64,000 nt of DNA from Nicotiana tabacum (GCF_000715075.1 NC_134084.1:101846411-101910410); one strand, 5' to 3'; counted from the first letter of the stretch, positions 1 through 12,716 are shown. Made by a program: numbers and translations. The notes: generated by a model from the letters alone, not told the origin.

Positions 1-2848
1 CCTCCAACTAGGGCTGTGCATTTGGATCGGATATCCGAAATCCGATACGATCCACTATATTTCGGATTTTCGGATTTCAAATTTCGGATTTTCGGATTGG
101 ATACGGATTGTGTTTTATAAAATTTCGGATTTTCGGATTGGATTCGGATTGGTATGATTTTAATCCGATCCGATCCGATATCCGAAATTATATGTACCTA
201 TATAAATACACACTAAAATTTTAGGGTTATGCTTATTCATTTTTCACACACCCCCTCACTCACTTAGATTTTTCCGCCTCTCTTGCACCTCTCTTCTCGT
301 CAGTGAAGACTAAAATCTCGTCAGTGAAGACTAAAAGAGTCTCAATGACTCAAACTTCCGATTTTACTTTGATTTTATGTCTCTTTCTTCCGCCTCTCTT
401 CTCTTCTCTTCTGTCTTTTATGTCTATTTCATGTTCTATTATTCAACTTTTGATTTTATTTTGATTTTTTTGTTTGTTTTGGTAGATGAAAGATGAGATA
501 GAGACACCGAATGAACTTTAAATTGTTGAAATTTTTTGTGACAATCCGATCCGACAATCCGAAAAATTATCCGATCCAAAGTTTAAAATCCGATCCAATC
601 CAATGTTAATTCGGATCGGATTCGGATTACCCTTTTCAGAATCCGAAATCCGAAATCCGAATCCGAAATAGGCTAAATCCGATCCAATCCAATCCGTGCA
701 CAGCCCTACCTCCAACCCGTTTTAAGTCATTTATTCTCATTATTTTCAGACCTTAGAACCCTAGGAACATCCTCTCAAGGTTCTCTCAAGATTCAAGACC
801 CAAAAAAGGGCAAACAACACAAATCAAGTGTCGGGAATTCTGTGGCGCTAGTAAGTCTCTTGTTCTTCTTGTTGTTGCTCATTTTTGTGTCGTTCCAGCT
901 CGTGTGGGAGGTTGTTTTAAAGGGTTTATGTTCTGTAAATACTCCCTCATATTCTTAATATCAATCCTAGGTGATTTCAAGCCTTCTAAAGTGATTCTAG
1001 TGCCGAAAAATACTAATTGATCTCTAGTTTCGCTTTTTTGTTGTTGTGGCAACATTGGAGGGATATTTCATGGAAATTTAAGGTCAAATTGGAGTTGTTC
1101 TTTCTGTATAAAGGTAAGGAACCTCTTACTCTATATGTATTTAAGATTATCCAAGTTGCGGCTAAGCCATTGAAGCTAGAACTTGTGAAAAATATATATC
1201 GAAAGGCTTGGTAGTAATGTTATTGTTTTGTGGACTATTTTGCGTTGTTGTTGGGCTGCGTATTTTACTACTATCTTGTGGAGTTTTGGAGGAGGAAGGG
1301 TGTGGAGAAACACCATATATATGTAGGGTTATGGGCTGATAGTTATTCGTAACATTTCCAGGTTGTTTGACACGACTACGGTGGTCATCGTATGTATGGA
1401 GTGATTAGGCTGTGTGTGGACTATTTTGGGAGGCTCAATATATTTATTATTGATATTGTTTGGGCTGTTTGGTGACTGTTTTGAATGGTGTGAGGTCATA
1501 TATATAGGGGAGGTGATGTCCGTTTCATCGTAAAATAGGTTGTGGTCGATACATAATAGTTATGACGCTTAAATGATAACGATATTATCGTTTCTCTTAT
1601 TGTAGACTAAGGAGTTTTGACAATTGCATAGCTTGAGATTGGGGCAGTATATACAAGGTATGTGAGGCTATCCCTTTCCTTCTTTTGCACAACTCCGATT
1701 GTACATAATGTAATGAACGAGCTTCCAAGATACTCTACTCTTAGAAGCTAGCAGTACTTACATTGTTTTCCCTCTTATGGAACGATTGATGTTAGTGTTG
1801 CTTCTCTTATTCTTATGTTATCAATGTTGTTGGTACTTCCTGATTCTTATAAGATTCATAGTGAAGAGTTAGTCCTAATAACGTGTACAGAGGATACCGA
1901 CCTTACGTCACTCCGAAAGGTTTAGAATGTGATTCCATGAGTCGAGCATGCATTATATATATGTATCTATTTTACTCTACCGAGCCACACTATAGTTGGC
2001 CGGGTACGGCACCTATTGTGCAACCACTGATCAGTTGGGTTTTACCGAGCTCCACGTGGCCGGGTACGATTCTACCGAGCCTTATGATGGACGAGTACGT
2101 TTTTTTTACCGAGCCTATTATAGCCGGGTACGATATGATGATTATGATGCCCTCAGAGGCGAATGCTTTAAAGGTTTATGTATTTATACATATGTATCAT
2201 GCATTTCATGTAAGTAGCCCTCAGAGGTACTAAAATGTTACAGGTTGTATATTCTCTATCCTTGCTTACATTACTGATCGTATTTATGGTTCCTTGCCTT
2301 ACATACTCAGTACTTTATTCGTACTGACGTCCTTTTATTTGTGGACGCTGCATGTCGTGCTGCAGGTCCTGATAGACAGGCAGGTGCAGCTCCTCCACCA
2401 CAGTAGACTGTCCAGTTCAGCGGTGATTGGCGAGATCCCTTCTCCGGACTTGCCTTGGTCTTGGTATGCAATTTTTGTTATAGACATTATGGGTATGTCG
2501 GGGCCCTGTTCTGGCTATGTTGCAGCACTTATGTTCTTTTAGAGGCTCATAGACAGGTGTCGGCTCATGTATAGTTTGGTATGCCTTGTCGGCTAGTTTT
2601 TGTTGTATAGTCTTTCATAGTAGCGTGGTAGCTCATACCTTATATGTAGTTTCTTGATTGTCTGGTCATCCCCTGCTATGTATGTTCATGCCGTCATATT
2701 TTATTGTTGGTTGTCCATGATCTAGGTCTACCATTTATATTGATCTCGTCAGTCCTAAAAGATAATAATGAAGGATAGATGAATGTACGTTGGTGCTCGG
2801 CAAGTGTGGTCGGGTGCTAGTCATGGCCCTTCAGTTTGGGTCGTGACA
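1..2848 (+). mobile_element. 3' part of a long Ty3/gypsy (probably chromovirus-type) LTR
   Basis: Non-coding sequence of the long-LTR type common in Solanaceae, ending in GGGTCGTGACA at 2848. Its other edge lies outside the window, so whether it is a solo LTR or the end of a full element cannot be decided. No PBS follows the end at 2848, so this is either a 3' LTR or a solo LTR. The part at about 1990-2120 repeats a CCGGGTACG-containing unit of about 55-60 bp three to four times. A hAT element sits inside it at 9-708. The lineage is my recognition of the LTR text, not a domain hit. Short ORFs here are spurious. Confidence 0.6.
9..708. mobile_element. Non-autonomous hAT element (700 bp) with 8-bp TSD
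   Basis: Perfect 12-bp terminal inverted repeats, TAGGGCTGTGCA at 9-20 and its complement at 697-708, are flanked by an exact 8-bp duplication CCTCCAAC (1-8 and 709-716). An 8-bp TSD is the hAT signature. Both subterminal regions are packed with variants of GGATCGGAT / ATCCGAAATCCG, the sort of array to which hAT transposases bind in known families. There is no transposase; the 65-residue minus-strand ORF is read from the repeats. Confidence 0.88.
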
Positions 2849-4286
2849 TTTTGATTCACTTTTACCCTTAAAAAGTGAATTACACTGTATGTAAATTGTT
2901 TGATATAAAAGTATAGGCGCAATGTAAAATTCAAATTTCTTTAGTTGATCTTGTTGTGATACTATATATGTATCATCGATTAATGTTAATATATCACAAA
3001 ATACTCCAAATTATGTATAAACATTAAACATAGCCTTTCATGTTTTTTAGACATTGGTGTCCAAATTTAAGAAAAAACGCATGGGACATAGTTTTCCAAT
3101 TAGTGTAGACCAAAGGGCAAATTTGACATGTGAGAGGAGCCCTTAGCAACTCTTTTCCAAATACTATACTTTTTTTTCTAGCTCTCGTGGTTTTAATTGA
3201 GATTTTCATTTAATAGTCACATCGGAGCACGACTAATTTGAAGGGAGATTAGCATAAATAGGATTATTCTATGTTGCCGTTTACATCTGGATCCCAATAA
3301 AAAAAAAGTCTTGGATTAATAGTCTCCATCCAGAATTTTAAAAAGTCCTCCCGGCCACATTCGCCAAAAATTTTCATATGGTAATCAACACTATTTGCCA
3401 AAACACATTGTAATTATCATAATTTTTCATATGGTGATTACTAGGATTTGCCACAAAATATGATAATCGCAAGAAATTTTCATATGGTAATTATTGGGAT
3501 TTGCCACGAAACAGGCAATCGCTAGAATTTTTCATAGGAAAATTATGGCGATCACAGGCATGGGGGAGCAAGGGTGTGGATTGCACGTCCGGCCGAATCC
3601 AGTAGTTTTTATTCAAATCCTATATTAGTTTTAAGAAATTATTTGAATATGTACAAATTATTAATTTAGAACCCAATAACTTAAAAGAATTACAAAAATT
3701 GTGGCTTCCCCTTTTGATCACACGAGCACTTTCAAAATTTTTATTGGAGATCATTTTCCCTAGATTGTTTTATAAGGTCAGAATTTAAACAGTGAGTCCA
3801 CCCAACGTAATTTTCTAAAATTTTAATTCACGGCACATATGGCAAGTGAGAAGTTTCCTATTATAATTGTTTTTTCAATGTTAAAACCCAAAATTTTGAT
3901 TAATACGTAATTAATAAATCATTTTCATTCCATAATCTTTGACGGGGATTTTAAACTGTCAACACATCGTGGGGTAGGCGAGGATAATAATGACACGTTG
4001 TGGGGGTCGGGGGGGGGGGGAAGGAAAAGGACTCAGGAAAGGATGCTCCTCCTATAATTGGTAGTTGGACCCTTTGCCAGCAAAGAATTATCCCCTACCA
4101 CCACCCAACAGGTCTCGAGAAATCATGTTGGCCTCTTTCCTCACGTGTGGGGTGGATGTCCACTCACATTATTTTTTTATGGGTAAATTTGGTATTCTAA
4201 AGTTTATATTCTAACGAGTAACGGACAATCTTTATTATATCCTAACGTGCGAGCGTCATCGCAGAGAAGCTCAGTTGCATCCCTCG
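2849..4286. other. AT-rich intergenic DNA without a recognisable gene
   Basis: No coding sequence with family-like features was seen on either strand. It contains a tandem array (listed separately) and a run of 10 or more G at about 4011-4020. Confidence 0.6.
3369..3540 (+). repeat. Minisatellite, about 53-bp unit, 3+ copies
   Basis: The motif TTTTCATATGGTAAT recurs at about 3372, 3425 and 3477, with a degenerate fourth start near 3529. It is followed each time by a variant of GGATTTGCCACAAAA. Copies differ at several positions. Confidence 0.7.
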
Positions 4287-4472
4287 TCAGAGGCGTACGC
4301 AGCGTAAAAAATATGGATTCAATTGAATCCATACCTTTTGCTCATGTCCTATATTTTTGCCCAAAAGAATATAAGTATATATAAATAGTAAATTTTGAAC
4401 TCATTAAATTAAATAAGATATGATAAAATTGCGAGACTGAACCTATAAAATTTAAATTTTGAATCCACCTCT
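4287..4472. mobile_element. Small MITE-like element flanked by ATCCCTC
   Basis: The left edge reads AGAGGCGTACGC and the right edge is the complement of AGAGGTGGATTC. Direct copies of ATCCCTC lie at 4279-4285 and 4473-4479. The interior is non-coding. Related AGAGGCGGA-type ends occur at 11218 and 27208 in this window. Family assignment is uncertain. Confidence 0.5.
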
Positions 4473-5084
4473 ATCCCTCATGAATAGCCAAAGCATCTCG
4501 CACTAAATTTAATGGAATATGAGGTGTGTGTTAACGGGCCGGGAGATTGGATTTAGTTGAGCCCGCAAAATTCATCGCAAATTCGCCCTTGAAATGATTA
4601 AAATATTCCCAAAAAATATATTTAAATAGTATATTCCAAGTCAATCTGTTAGGAGAGGGGGAAGTTGCAAAGCAATTGGTTCTAACAAAAAAAGAAAGAC
4701 ATGGCAGAGATGATCTGGCATATTTATTCAGCAATTTAAACAATAAAATTGGCTATCCTTTAATAAGCATTAATGTTGATAGCTAGACTTATAAAACATA
4801 ATCCCAGAAGAAAAAAATATATAATATCCGCAGAATAAAATATCCAATATCCTAGTTATATAGTTGTGGGAAAAAAGTACATATAGACAACTCATGTGGC
4901 AAAATGAATCTTTAGACGTGCCTACCTATACGGTTGTCACCACGAAGCTTTATCAAATTTTGCCTTTCCCCTTCAAAAAACACTTTTCCGCAAAAACGTA
5001 CTCCCTTTCTAATTTATGTGAATTTGTTTGATTAGACACGGAGTTTAAGAAAAAAAATAAAGATTTCTGGGAGTTGTGGTCCTT

Positions 5085-5713
5085 TGTTGTAAAAATATTG
5101 TATTATGGAGAATAATATTTAGCTTGAGGCGTGTCAAGGACACTGTCCTTGAGGATATTTCGCCCACACCGTGATGAATATTATTAGGTGTATTCCCCAA
5201 GGGTTCAACAAGCTCTTCTAGTATAACTAGGAGCAGAAACAACAAAGTTTAACAAAGATAACCCAGCAAGATAATAGAAAAATTTTACTTTGTTTTTTTG
5301 ACTACTCTTCAAGATGAAACAAAAGCGTATGTATATATATATATATATAGTCTAAATGAAGATAGACTATCAGGTTCAAATCCATAAAGCCATAAAAGCT
5401 TTTCCGATTTCCAATACATTAAAGACAAGGCCATTTTAAGGCTAAGAAACGGCAATGCTAAGAAACGATAAATTCATTGCTAAAAAACGGTAACCTCTCT
5501 TTTCAACATAACGTTCAAATTACCCACTAATGAGCATTTAATAATCAGATTTAATTTGTCCAAAGAGAATTCAAAATTAAATTAATTTTCCGTTACAAAT
5601 TTATTTAAGATAATTATTATAATAATGATTTCATTAATATAATTGTAAGAAAATAAATCTAGACAAAGATTTGGAATATTTCTTTTTGAGATATCAAAAT
5701 TATTTTTCTATCA
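5085..5713 (-). repeat. 3' LTR of the copia element
   Basis: 629 bp, matching 10275-10881 with scattered differences and one ~22-bp length difference near 5460-5482. It carries a (TA)n microsatellite at about 5330-5349. Confidence 0.9.
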
Positions 5714-6334
5714 ATCCCCCACATATCTCAAAAAGAATATTAATCTCAAAAGAATATAAAAAATAATAATAATAAAATAATAAAATATTTTGCTGGGTTT
5801 CACAAATGAGCATAATGCGTCGAATCTGTTGTCTCTTGGACTATGAACCAGACCTAGATAAAATAAGATTAAACTTACAGAACAATTGGTGAAGTTTAAA
5901 ACTTCTATGAACCAACAATTCTTTTGTAAGTTTAGTGTCTTATCTATCACATTATACCGGCACACACTTTGTTGTTTGTCGCGGTTTTGCGCTAATAGGC
6001 CATGCGCGCGCCTGGTTTTCATGAGTGCTCTAGAAATTTTGCCACAAATTTCATAGGAGCAACCCCACTCCACACTCATATAGGTCCATCCATCAAGTGT
6101 ATTCTGCACCACAATACACCACCTATAAAAGGCTTTGGATTATTAGATTAAGCGTTTAATAACTCAGCCTCTCATTCCTTGCAGTCTTGCACTATATACA
6201 CACACACCATAGGAAGAGATATAATTTAATAATGCACATTTGATCAACTAATGACTTGTTATTACTCATATGAACCTACTTCATGGGATCTCCAATCACA
6301 TAGGTTGGTTACCATCATAGTTGATATAACTCAA

Positions 6335-7850
6335 ATTGGTAAAAGTCTCATTCCCCTCGATGTTTCAGATATTAATTTTCTTCCCAAAAGTTTAGTCAGA
6401 GGATCAGTCAAATTCACTTCTGACTTCACATAATCTATGGAAATAATTTCATCTTTCAGCAGTTGCTTTATCACATTATGTCTCAATCAGATATGATTAA
6501 AGGATTTATTTTTGGCAATGGCTATTGCAGCTTGGCAATCACAATGCATCGACACAGAAGGTGTCGGTTTAATTCCTAGCGGAATACTCGCCAAAAAGTT
6601 TTTTAACCGCTCAACCTCATTACCAGCCAATTCCAATGCCACAAACTCAGATTCCATGGTAGATCTAGCTATTATTGTTTGTTTAGCTGATTTTCATGCC
6701 ACAGCACCCCCACCGAGAGTGAACACATAACTACTAATGGATTTTGTTTCATCTGAATCAGAGATCCAGTTAGCATCACTGTATCCTTCTAGTACAGTGG
6801 GAAATCCACTATATTTAATACCATAGTTCATGCATCTCAAATATTTCATTACTCTTACTAATGCATTCCAATGGTCATGACTTGGGTTTTGAGTATATCT
6901 ACTCAATCTACACACAACATATGCAATATCAGGTCTAGTAAAATTCATCAAATGCATTAGACTACCAATAACTTGAGCATATTCATTTTGATCTACATCA
7001 TCTCTCTTATTCTTTTTTAATTGACTACTAGCATCATAAGAAGTGCTTACAGGTACCACATCAAATTATCAAATTTTTTAAGAATTCTTTCAACATAATG
7101 TTCTTGAGTCAACATCAAACTATTGACATCTCTTATAATTTTCATGCCTAAAATAACACTAGCTTCTCTCATGTCTTTCATCTCAAAATTAGAAGACAAG
7201 AAAAATTTGGTTTTATGTACCAATTCAAGGCTAGAACAAAAAATAAGCATGTCATCCACATAAAGGCAAATAATAACACATGTACCATCTACACATTTTG
7301 TATAAACACATTTATCTACTTCAATTGATGAAAAACCATCATTAATCAATACTTGATCAAATTTTTCATGCCACTGTTTAGGTGTTTGCTTTAGACCATA
7401 TAAAGATTTTAGCAAATTACATACTTTGTTTTCTTGGTCAAACACTATACAACCCTCTGGTTGCTCCATGTAAATTTTCTCTTCCAAATCACCATTTAAA
7501 AATGCAGTTTTAACATCCATTTGATAAATAAAAAGTTTATAAATAGAAGCCAAGGCAAGTAAAACACGAATCGAGGAAATTCTAGTTACAGGAGCATAAG
7601 TGTCAAAATAATCAGTATTTTGCTTTTGGGTAAAACCTTTTGCAACAAGTCTAGCTTTGTATTTATCAATGGAACCATCCAGATTGAGTTTCTTCTTAAA
7701 AATCCATTTACAACTAATGGGTTTAGCTCCCGGAGGTAAATTAACTAAAATTCAAGTTTTATTTTGTAAAATTGAATTTAATTCTACATCAATAGCTTCT
7801 TTCCAAAATGAGGCATCAGACGAAGAAATAACTTCAGAATATGTTAAAGG
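6335..7850 (-). pseudogene. copia reverse transcriptase - RNase H remnant
   Basis: The minus strand encodes the central part of a copia RT. A conserved block with WIFKKK lies near 7690, DVKTAFLNGDL near 7500, the Y-x-L-KQ-x-P region near 7385 and an intact YVDDM catalytic motif near 7255. A frameshift at about 7050 separates this from the RNase H part (TRPDIAYVV near 6930, SDANW near 6765). Beyond a stop at 6694 the frame continues with more RNase H text toward 6335. In a working element this would copy the RNA genome and degrade the template. Several stops and at least one frameshift rule out function. Confidence 0.9.
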
Positions 7851-7854
7851 ATCA

Positions 7855-8878
7855 TTATCCACAAGATAAGTATAAAAAAACATTACCAAAAGATTTTTCT
7901 TTCCTTGGTCTTTTGCTTCTTCTTAAATCCTCACTTTCAAAATTATTTTTAATAATTGGAACATGTGAAATATTATCACTTGGAATAATAGGAGCATCAG
8001 AAATTTTCTCAAATTTTAAAGGAAAAATATTTTCAAAAAATTCAGCATTTTTTGTTTCAACAATAGTATTATTTTCAAGTACTTCACTTTTGACTACTAA
8101 AAATCTATATGTTGCACTGCTTTCAGCATAACCAATAAACATACAATCAGATGTTTTAGATCCTATTTTGTTTTCTTAGGATCGGGTAACATAACTTTAG
8201 CAAGGCACCCACACACTTTCAAATATTTCAAATTAGGGGGATAGCCTTTCCACAACTGATAAGGAGTTTTACCCATTTTCTTATAGGGAATTCTATTTTG
8301 TAAATGACAAGCAGATAAAATGGCTTCACCCCAAAGATTATCTGGAGCACCAGAACTAACAAGCATGCTATTCATCATTTCCTTTAAGGTCCTATTTTTT
8401 CTTTCCACTACACCATTTGATTGTGGAGAATATGGCGGAGTTATCTCGTGAATTATGCCTTCTTTCTCACAATAATCATTTAGCAAAATAAATTCACCAC
8501 CTCTATCGGATCTAACTCTTTTGATTTTCTTATCTAACTGATTTTTTTACTTCAAATTTATAAATTATAAACTTATCAAAAGCTTCATCTTTATTTCTCA
8601 ACAAATAAACTTTTGTATATCTAGAAAAAATCGTCTATAAAAGTCACATAATATTTTTTCCCTCCTCTAGTCATAGTTTGTTTCAAGTCTCCTAAATTGG
8701 TATGAATTAAACTTAATAATTTAGATTCTCTAAATACCGAAGCACATGATTTCTTAGTTTGTTTAGCTTCTGCACAAACTTCACACTTATCAATATTCGA
8801 AAAATTAATATTTGAAATAAGACCTTTAGAATGCATTTTCTTAATATAAGATAAACTAATATGTCCTAATCTAGCATG
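7855..8878 (-). pseudogene. copia integrase remnant
   Basis: Minus-strand remnants include a CEVC half of the zinc-binding region near 8770, the core strand KKYYVTFIDD near 8650, the SPQSNGVVERKN block with the third catalytic residue (E) near 8410, and the WGEA region near 8330. The place of the first catalytic Asp reads HTNLGDL, so Asp has become Asn. The frame is broken by stops at about 8620 and 8160. The part at 7855-8142 is the less conserved C-terminal tail leading to RT. The remnant cannot integrate DNA. Confidence 0.87.
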
Positions 8879-10247
8879 TCATAAATTAAAAGAATCAATC
8901 AAGTAATGAGAAGTACTAGCATTTTCATTGATAACATTGAGTACAAACAAGCCATGGTTATAATAACCCTTGCCAACAAAATTATTATTCTTGGTTAACA
9001 CGACCTTATCAGATTCAAAAGAAACCTTCACCCCCACTTTTTCTAATAATCCCACAGAGACCAAATTGGCTCGGATACTAGGAACATGCAACACGTCATT
9101 CAATGCCAAAATTTTGCCAGATGTGAGTTTGAGAAGAACTTTGCCTTTTCCAAGAACTAGAGTAGTCCTTGAGTTACCAAGATAGACAACTTCTTCTCCC
9201 TCCTCAACTTGGGTGTAAGATACAAAGTCTTTTTTGTTAGCACATATGTGCCTAGTGGCTCCAGAATTTAACACCCAATCTTTCACATTAGCCACAACGT
9301 TCACTTGGGAAACAACTGCATCAATTATGTCATCCGCTTTGGCTTCGGTTAAATTTACTTTAGCCTTAGCGGGATTGTCATTACCAACCCTCTTCCGGCA
9401 TTGAGCAGCATGATGGACAGGTTTTCCACACACAAAGCAGTTACCTTTTTTCTTGAAGGTTTGATTGTTGGTTTTGGGCTTATAACCATTTCCTTTATCA
9501 TACCTGTTATTTGAATTGTTCTGCCGCTTATTGTTCTCCATCAGGTTGACTCTTGTAGCAATCTCCTTTCCTTTGTCAGCAATAGCTTGCTTGCGATTTG
9601 TATTTTCAATTATAATATGCTTGACCAAGTCCTTCAGCGACAATTGCTTGTGTTTGTGTTTCAATTGTTGTTTGTAGTCACTCCAAGATTTGGTAAGTTT
9701 TTCTATAAGCATACCAGCAACAAACTATTCGGGCAGAGAAATATCTTCAGATTTGAGATCTTCAATCAACTTGTGATATTCGTTGATTTGTACAGTTATG
9801 TCCTTGTCTTCCGTCATCTCCCACTTGTAGTAGTTTCCAATTACAAACTTTTGTTTAGTGGCATCTTCAACAGTGTACTTTGTTATTATTGACTCCCAAA
9901 TTTCTTTTGCCTCCTTGTAGGAAACGTATACATCGAACAATTTGTTAGAAAGAGTAGAAATTATAGTATGTCTGCATACCTTATTAGCATGAACCCATTG
10001 ATCCATTTGAATGGAAGTTGCTTCAGTTGGCTTAGGATCAGTAAGTGCAAAAGCAACTCCATGCATATCCAAAATAGAATGCACCCGTTCCCGCCAACGC
10101 TTAAAATTATCTCCACCAAAAACCTTAATTTTCGAAACATCAGGAAAAAGGTTTGGCATAGGTAATTGGTGATGGAACATCAACAGAAACAGTTGGTGCA
10201 GCAGGAGTAGTAGCATCAATAGCAACATTAGCAGCGTTATTCTCCAT
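8879..10247 (-). pseudogene. copia gag - protease remnant
   Basis: The likely original start is the ATG at 10247. A frameshift near 10160 shifts into the frame carrying the UBN2-like Gag body (DNFKRWRERV, then a WESI motif near 9895). One in-frame TAG at about 9725 interrupts it. A CX2CX4HX4C zinc knuckle (CFVCGKPVHHAAQC) lies near 9430. The protease motif reads NSGATRH near 9265, with Asn in place of the catalytic Asp of DSGAT. In the intact family Gag forms the particle and the protease matures it; here both are lost. Confidence 0.9.
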
Positions 10248-10274
10248 AATAACAACATAAAATATCCTTAAGAT

Positions 10275-10881
10275 TGTTGTAAAAATATTGTATTATGGAG
10301 AATAATATTTAGCTTGAGGCGTGTCAAGGACACTGTCCTTGAGGATATTTCGCCCACACCGTGATGAATATTATTAGGTGTATTCCCCAAGGGTTCAACA
10401 AGCTCTTCTAGTATAACTAGGAGCAGAAACAACAAAGTTTAACAAAGATAACCCAGCAAGATAATAGAAAAATTTTACTTTGTTTTTTTGACTACTTCTT
10501 CAAGATGAAACAAAAGCGTATGTATATATATATATATATAGTCTAAATGAAGATAGACTATCAGGTTCAAATCCATAAAGCCATAAAAGCTTTTCCAATT
10601 TTCAATACATTAAAGACAAGGCCATTTTAAGGCTAAGAAACGGCAATGCTAAGAAACGGTAACTTCTTCTTTCAACATAATGTTCAAATTACCCACTAAT
10701 GAGCATTTAATAATCAGATTTAATTTGTCCAAAGAGAATTCAAAATTGAACTAATTTTTTGTTACAAATTTATTTAAGATAATTATTATAATAATGATTC
10801 ATTAATATAATTGTAAGAAAATAAATCTAGACATAGATTTGGAATATTTATTTTTGAGATATCAAAATTATTTTTCTATCA
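10275..10881 (-). repeat. 5' LTR of the copia element
   Basis: 607 bp, a direct repeat of 5085-5713. The adjoining internal sequence (about 10245-10274) lacks a clear tRNA-complementary primer-binding site. Confidence 0.9.
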
Positions 10882-11051
10882 TCCTAAACAAGTCAAAAAG
10901 AGTACAGAGTATTTGTGTGGTTACAAAAGCTTCTCATTAAGGGTATAATTGTAAGTTTAAGCTAAATTATTTCCAAATTTAGAAAGAGATCATTTTTTTG
11001 TAATAGACCAAAAAGAAAATAGGTTCATATAAAACTGGAACAGAGGGAGTA

Positions 11052-11981
11052 TAAGAGACCGTCATGAATTGTAGTACGATGGATATGATTTCTCTTTTTG
11101 TAATAAATTTTTTTGGATTGGAGACCTGAAAATAAAAAAGGAATCTTGGTAGAGAGTAATTCCTCCTTTAATAGGGTCATAAGTGACCGCAAATCCGAAT
11201 TAGCAGGAGCTCCAAGCAGAGGCGGAGCTAGAAATTCGAATGTGAGTTCGGCCGAGTAACTTTTGCTCAAATAGTATATTTATGTTAAGATTTTGGCTCC
11301 GCCTTCCAAAATGGGAACCAAATACGGAATAAGAAACCCAAAAAAAAAATATTTTTGCTGATGAAAAAAATCTTTTCTTTCAAAAGCTTTCGGTGGTGAT
11401 CTGATTAATACTAGAGTGAGTAGTCATAATCACCTCTTCTTGTTGGGAGGTTAAAAGTGATCATGAAAGAGTCGATCAACCAAGTATACCTTAATTTCAA
11501 ATTGTTGGGTCGGTTAAAATTAATTATATATAAGCTCTATTCGTTCCTTCTAATATTCAAAGGATTCACTGAAGTTTTGATTATTTAAATGCTAGTGCAA
11601 AAGTGATGAATAAAATGGGATTCTATATAGGTAATTCTCTCTGTAATTCAAAAAATTAACGGAGTACTACTACGTTGTTATTTATTTGGTTTTCTTCCCC
11701 TTACTGTTTGATAGAATTAAGGTTTCTTTGATCTTGCGATACATGAATCTATATCTTTACGGAAGTTGGTTTGGGAACTTTGATAATGAGCCTAGAAGAG
11801 TAAAGTTCTTTATACACATGATCCTTTTTCTTACAAGTAAAGCTCCGAATGTTTGACTAAGATAATTAGTTAACAAAGAGTTCATGTTTTATTGATTAAT
11901 AATTAGTAAAATGTAAAAGGTGAGTAGCCTGTAAACCAAAGGATAAGAAATTGAAACGCTAAAACTTTAGTGCTCTATATT
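11052..11981. other. AT-rich intergenic DNA
   Basis: No gene was recognised. It holds one very short MITE-like element at 11218-11305. Confidence 0.5.
11218..11305. mobile_element. Very short MITE-like element (88 bp)
   Basis: AGAGGCGGAGCTAGAAATT at the left edge is nearly the inverse of the right edge (complement AAGGCGGAGCCAAAATC). This could be an internally deleted relative of the elements at 4287 and 27208. No convincing TSD was seen. Confidence 0.4.
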
Positions 11982-12695
11982 TGTATACACTAAAATTGGA
12001 GGGTCCGATTTTCCGTTATTACAATGCCTCGTCAACACGTTTTCAAAGGCTCGAGGTTATGGTCGAGATTCACACCCTCGGGGCTATCGACGCCCGATCT
12101 CGAGGCAGTATAGATCAGCGGTTATGGTGAAAAAGTGGGAAGTTTCCAAGGCGCGTAGCTAGAGCCGACAAAGTCTGTCAGGCTAGTCTAAGCCCGCATC
12201 ATGGCATTAACTGGTTGTACTAGCTCCATATCTTTGTAATAAATGTATTTGTACTATGTTGGGATTCCCCCTCATATATAAAGAGGATTCTTGTCATTTT
12301 GCAGTGATCGGATACTCAATACTAAATATACAAGAACATTCTCTCTGCTCTCTAACATACTCTCTTGATCACATTACTTCCATTTATTGCTTATCTTCAT
12401 TGTGTTCTATTTATTGGTCTTCGGTTATTGCTTATCATTGATCATAAAGAGCCATCATCGTAGCTCTCACAACTATTAGTCCTCCCTCGGTCGCCCTAAG
12501 TCGGCCACCCAATTCGAGCTCGAGGCCCCGATCTCCAGCCGTTTGGTTCGATTATCATTTCATCTCTAAGTTATAATCTTGCTCTCTAATCTTTTACTTA
12601 GCATCCATTGCCTAACAACTAGCATAAAAATAGATCACGTATTTTTAGAACCACAAAATCAAATTTAATTGTTATTACCATTTTCATGATAAACA
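11982..12695 (+). repeat. 5' LTR of Tat-1
   Basis: 714 bp; TGTATACACTAAAATTGG...AAACA. It is a direct repeat of 25972-26702, with scattered substitutions and a ~25-bp segment present only in the 3' copy (about 26516-26540). Confidence 0.9.
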
Positions 12696-12696
12696 G

Positions 12697-12716
12697 TTTG
12701 GCGCCCATCGTGGGGC
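12697..12716 (+). promoter_or_regulatory. Primer-binding site of Tat-1
   Basis: TTTGGCGCCCATCGTGGGGC directly follows the LTR. TGGCGCC is the expected complement of a tRNA 3' end (tRNA-Asp in related plant elements); the rest matches imperfectly. Confidence 0.6.

Larger units (their letters stand above)
5085..10881 (-). mobile_element. Degenerate Ty1/copia LTR retrotransposon
   Basis: Two long direct repeats (5085-5713 and 10275-10881) start TGTTGTAAAAATATTG and end TTTCTATCA. The flanks are TCCTT (5080-5084) and TCCTA (10882-10886), a decayed 5-bp TSD. Coding remnants on the minus strand run gag, protease, integrase, RT, RNase H, the order diagnostic of Ty1/copia. Next to the left (3') LTR, the minus strand reads the purine tract GAGATATGTGGGGGA. 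The usual copia primer-binding text TGGTATCAGAGC is not present beside the 5' LTR. Stops and frameshifts make the copy defective. Confidence 0.93.
5001..11049. mobile_element. Stowaway-type MITE split by a copia insertion
   Basis: The left piece is 5001-5084 and the right piece 10887-11049. The outer ends read CTCCCTTTCTAATTTATGTGAA and, inverted, CTCCCTCTGTTCCAGTTTTAT, each next to TA, the Stowaway/mariner target. Joining the pieces gives the same sequence order as the intact MITE at 60135-60383 in reverse orientation. The inserted DNA is the copia element at 5085-10881. Confidence 0.85.

Noticed and set aside
1883..2542. Overlapping plus-strand ORFs near 2 kb
   Set aside because: They lie in LTR non-coding text and resemble no protein family.
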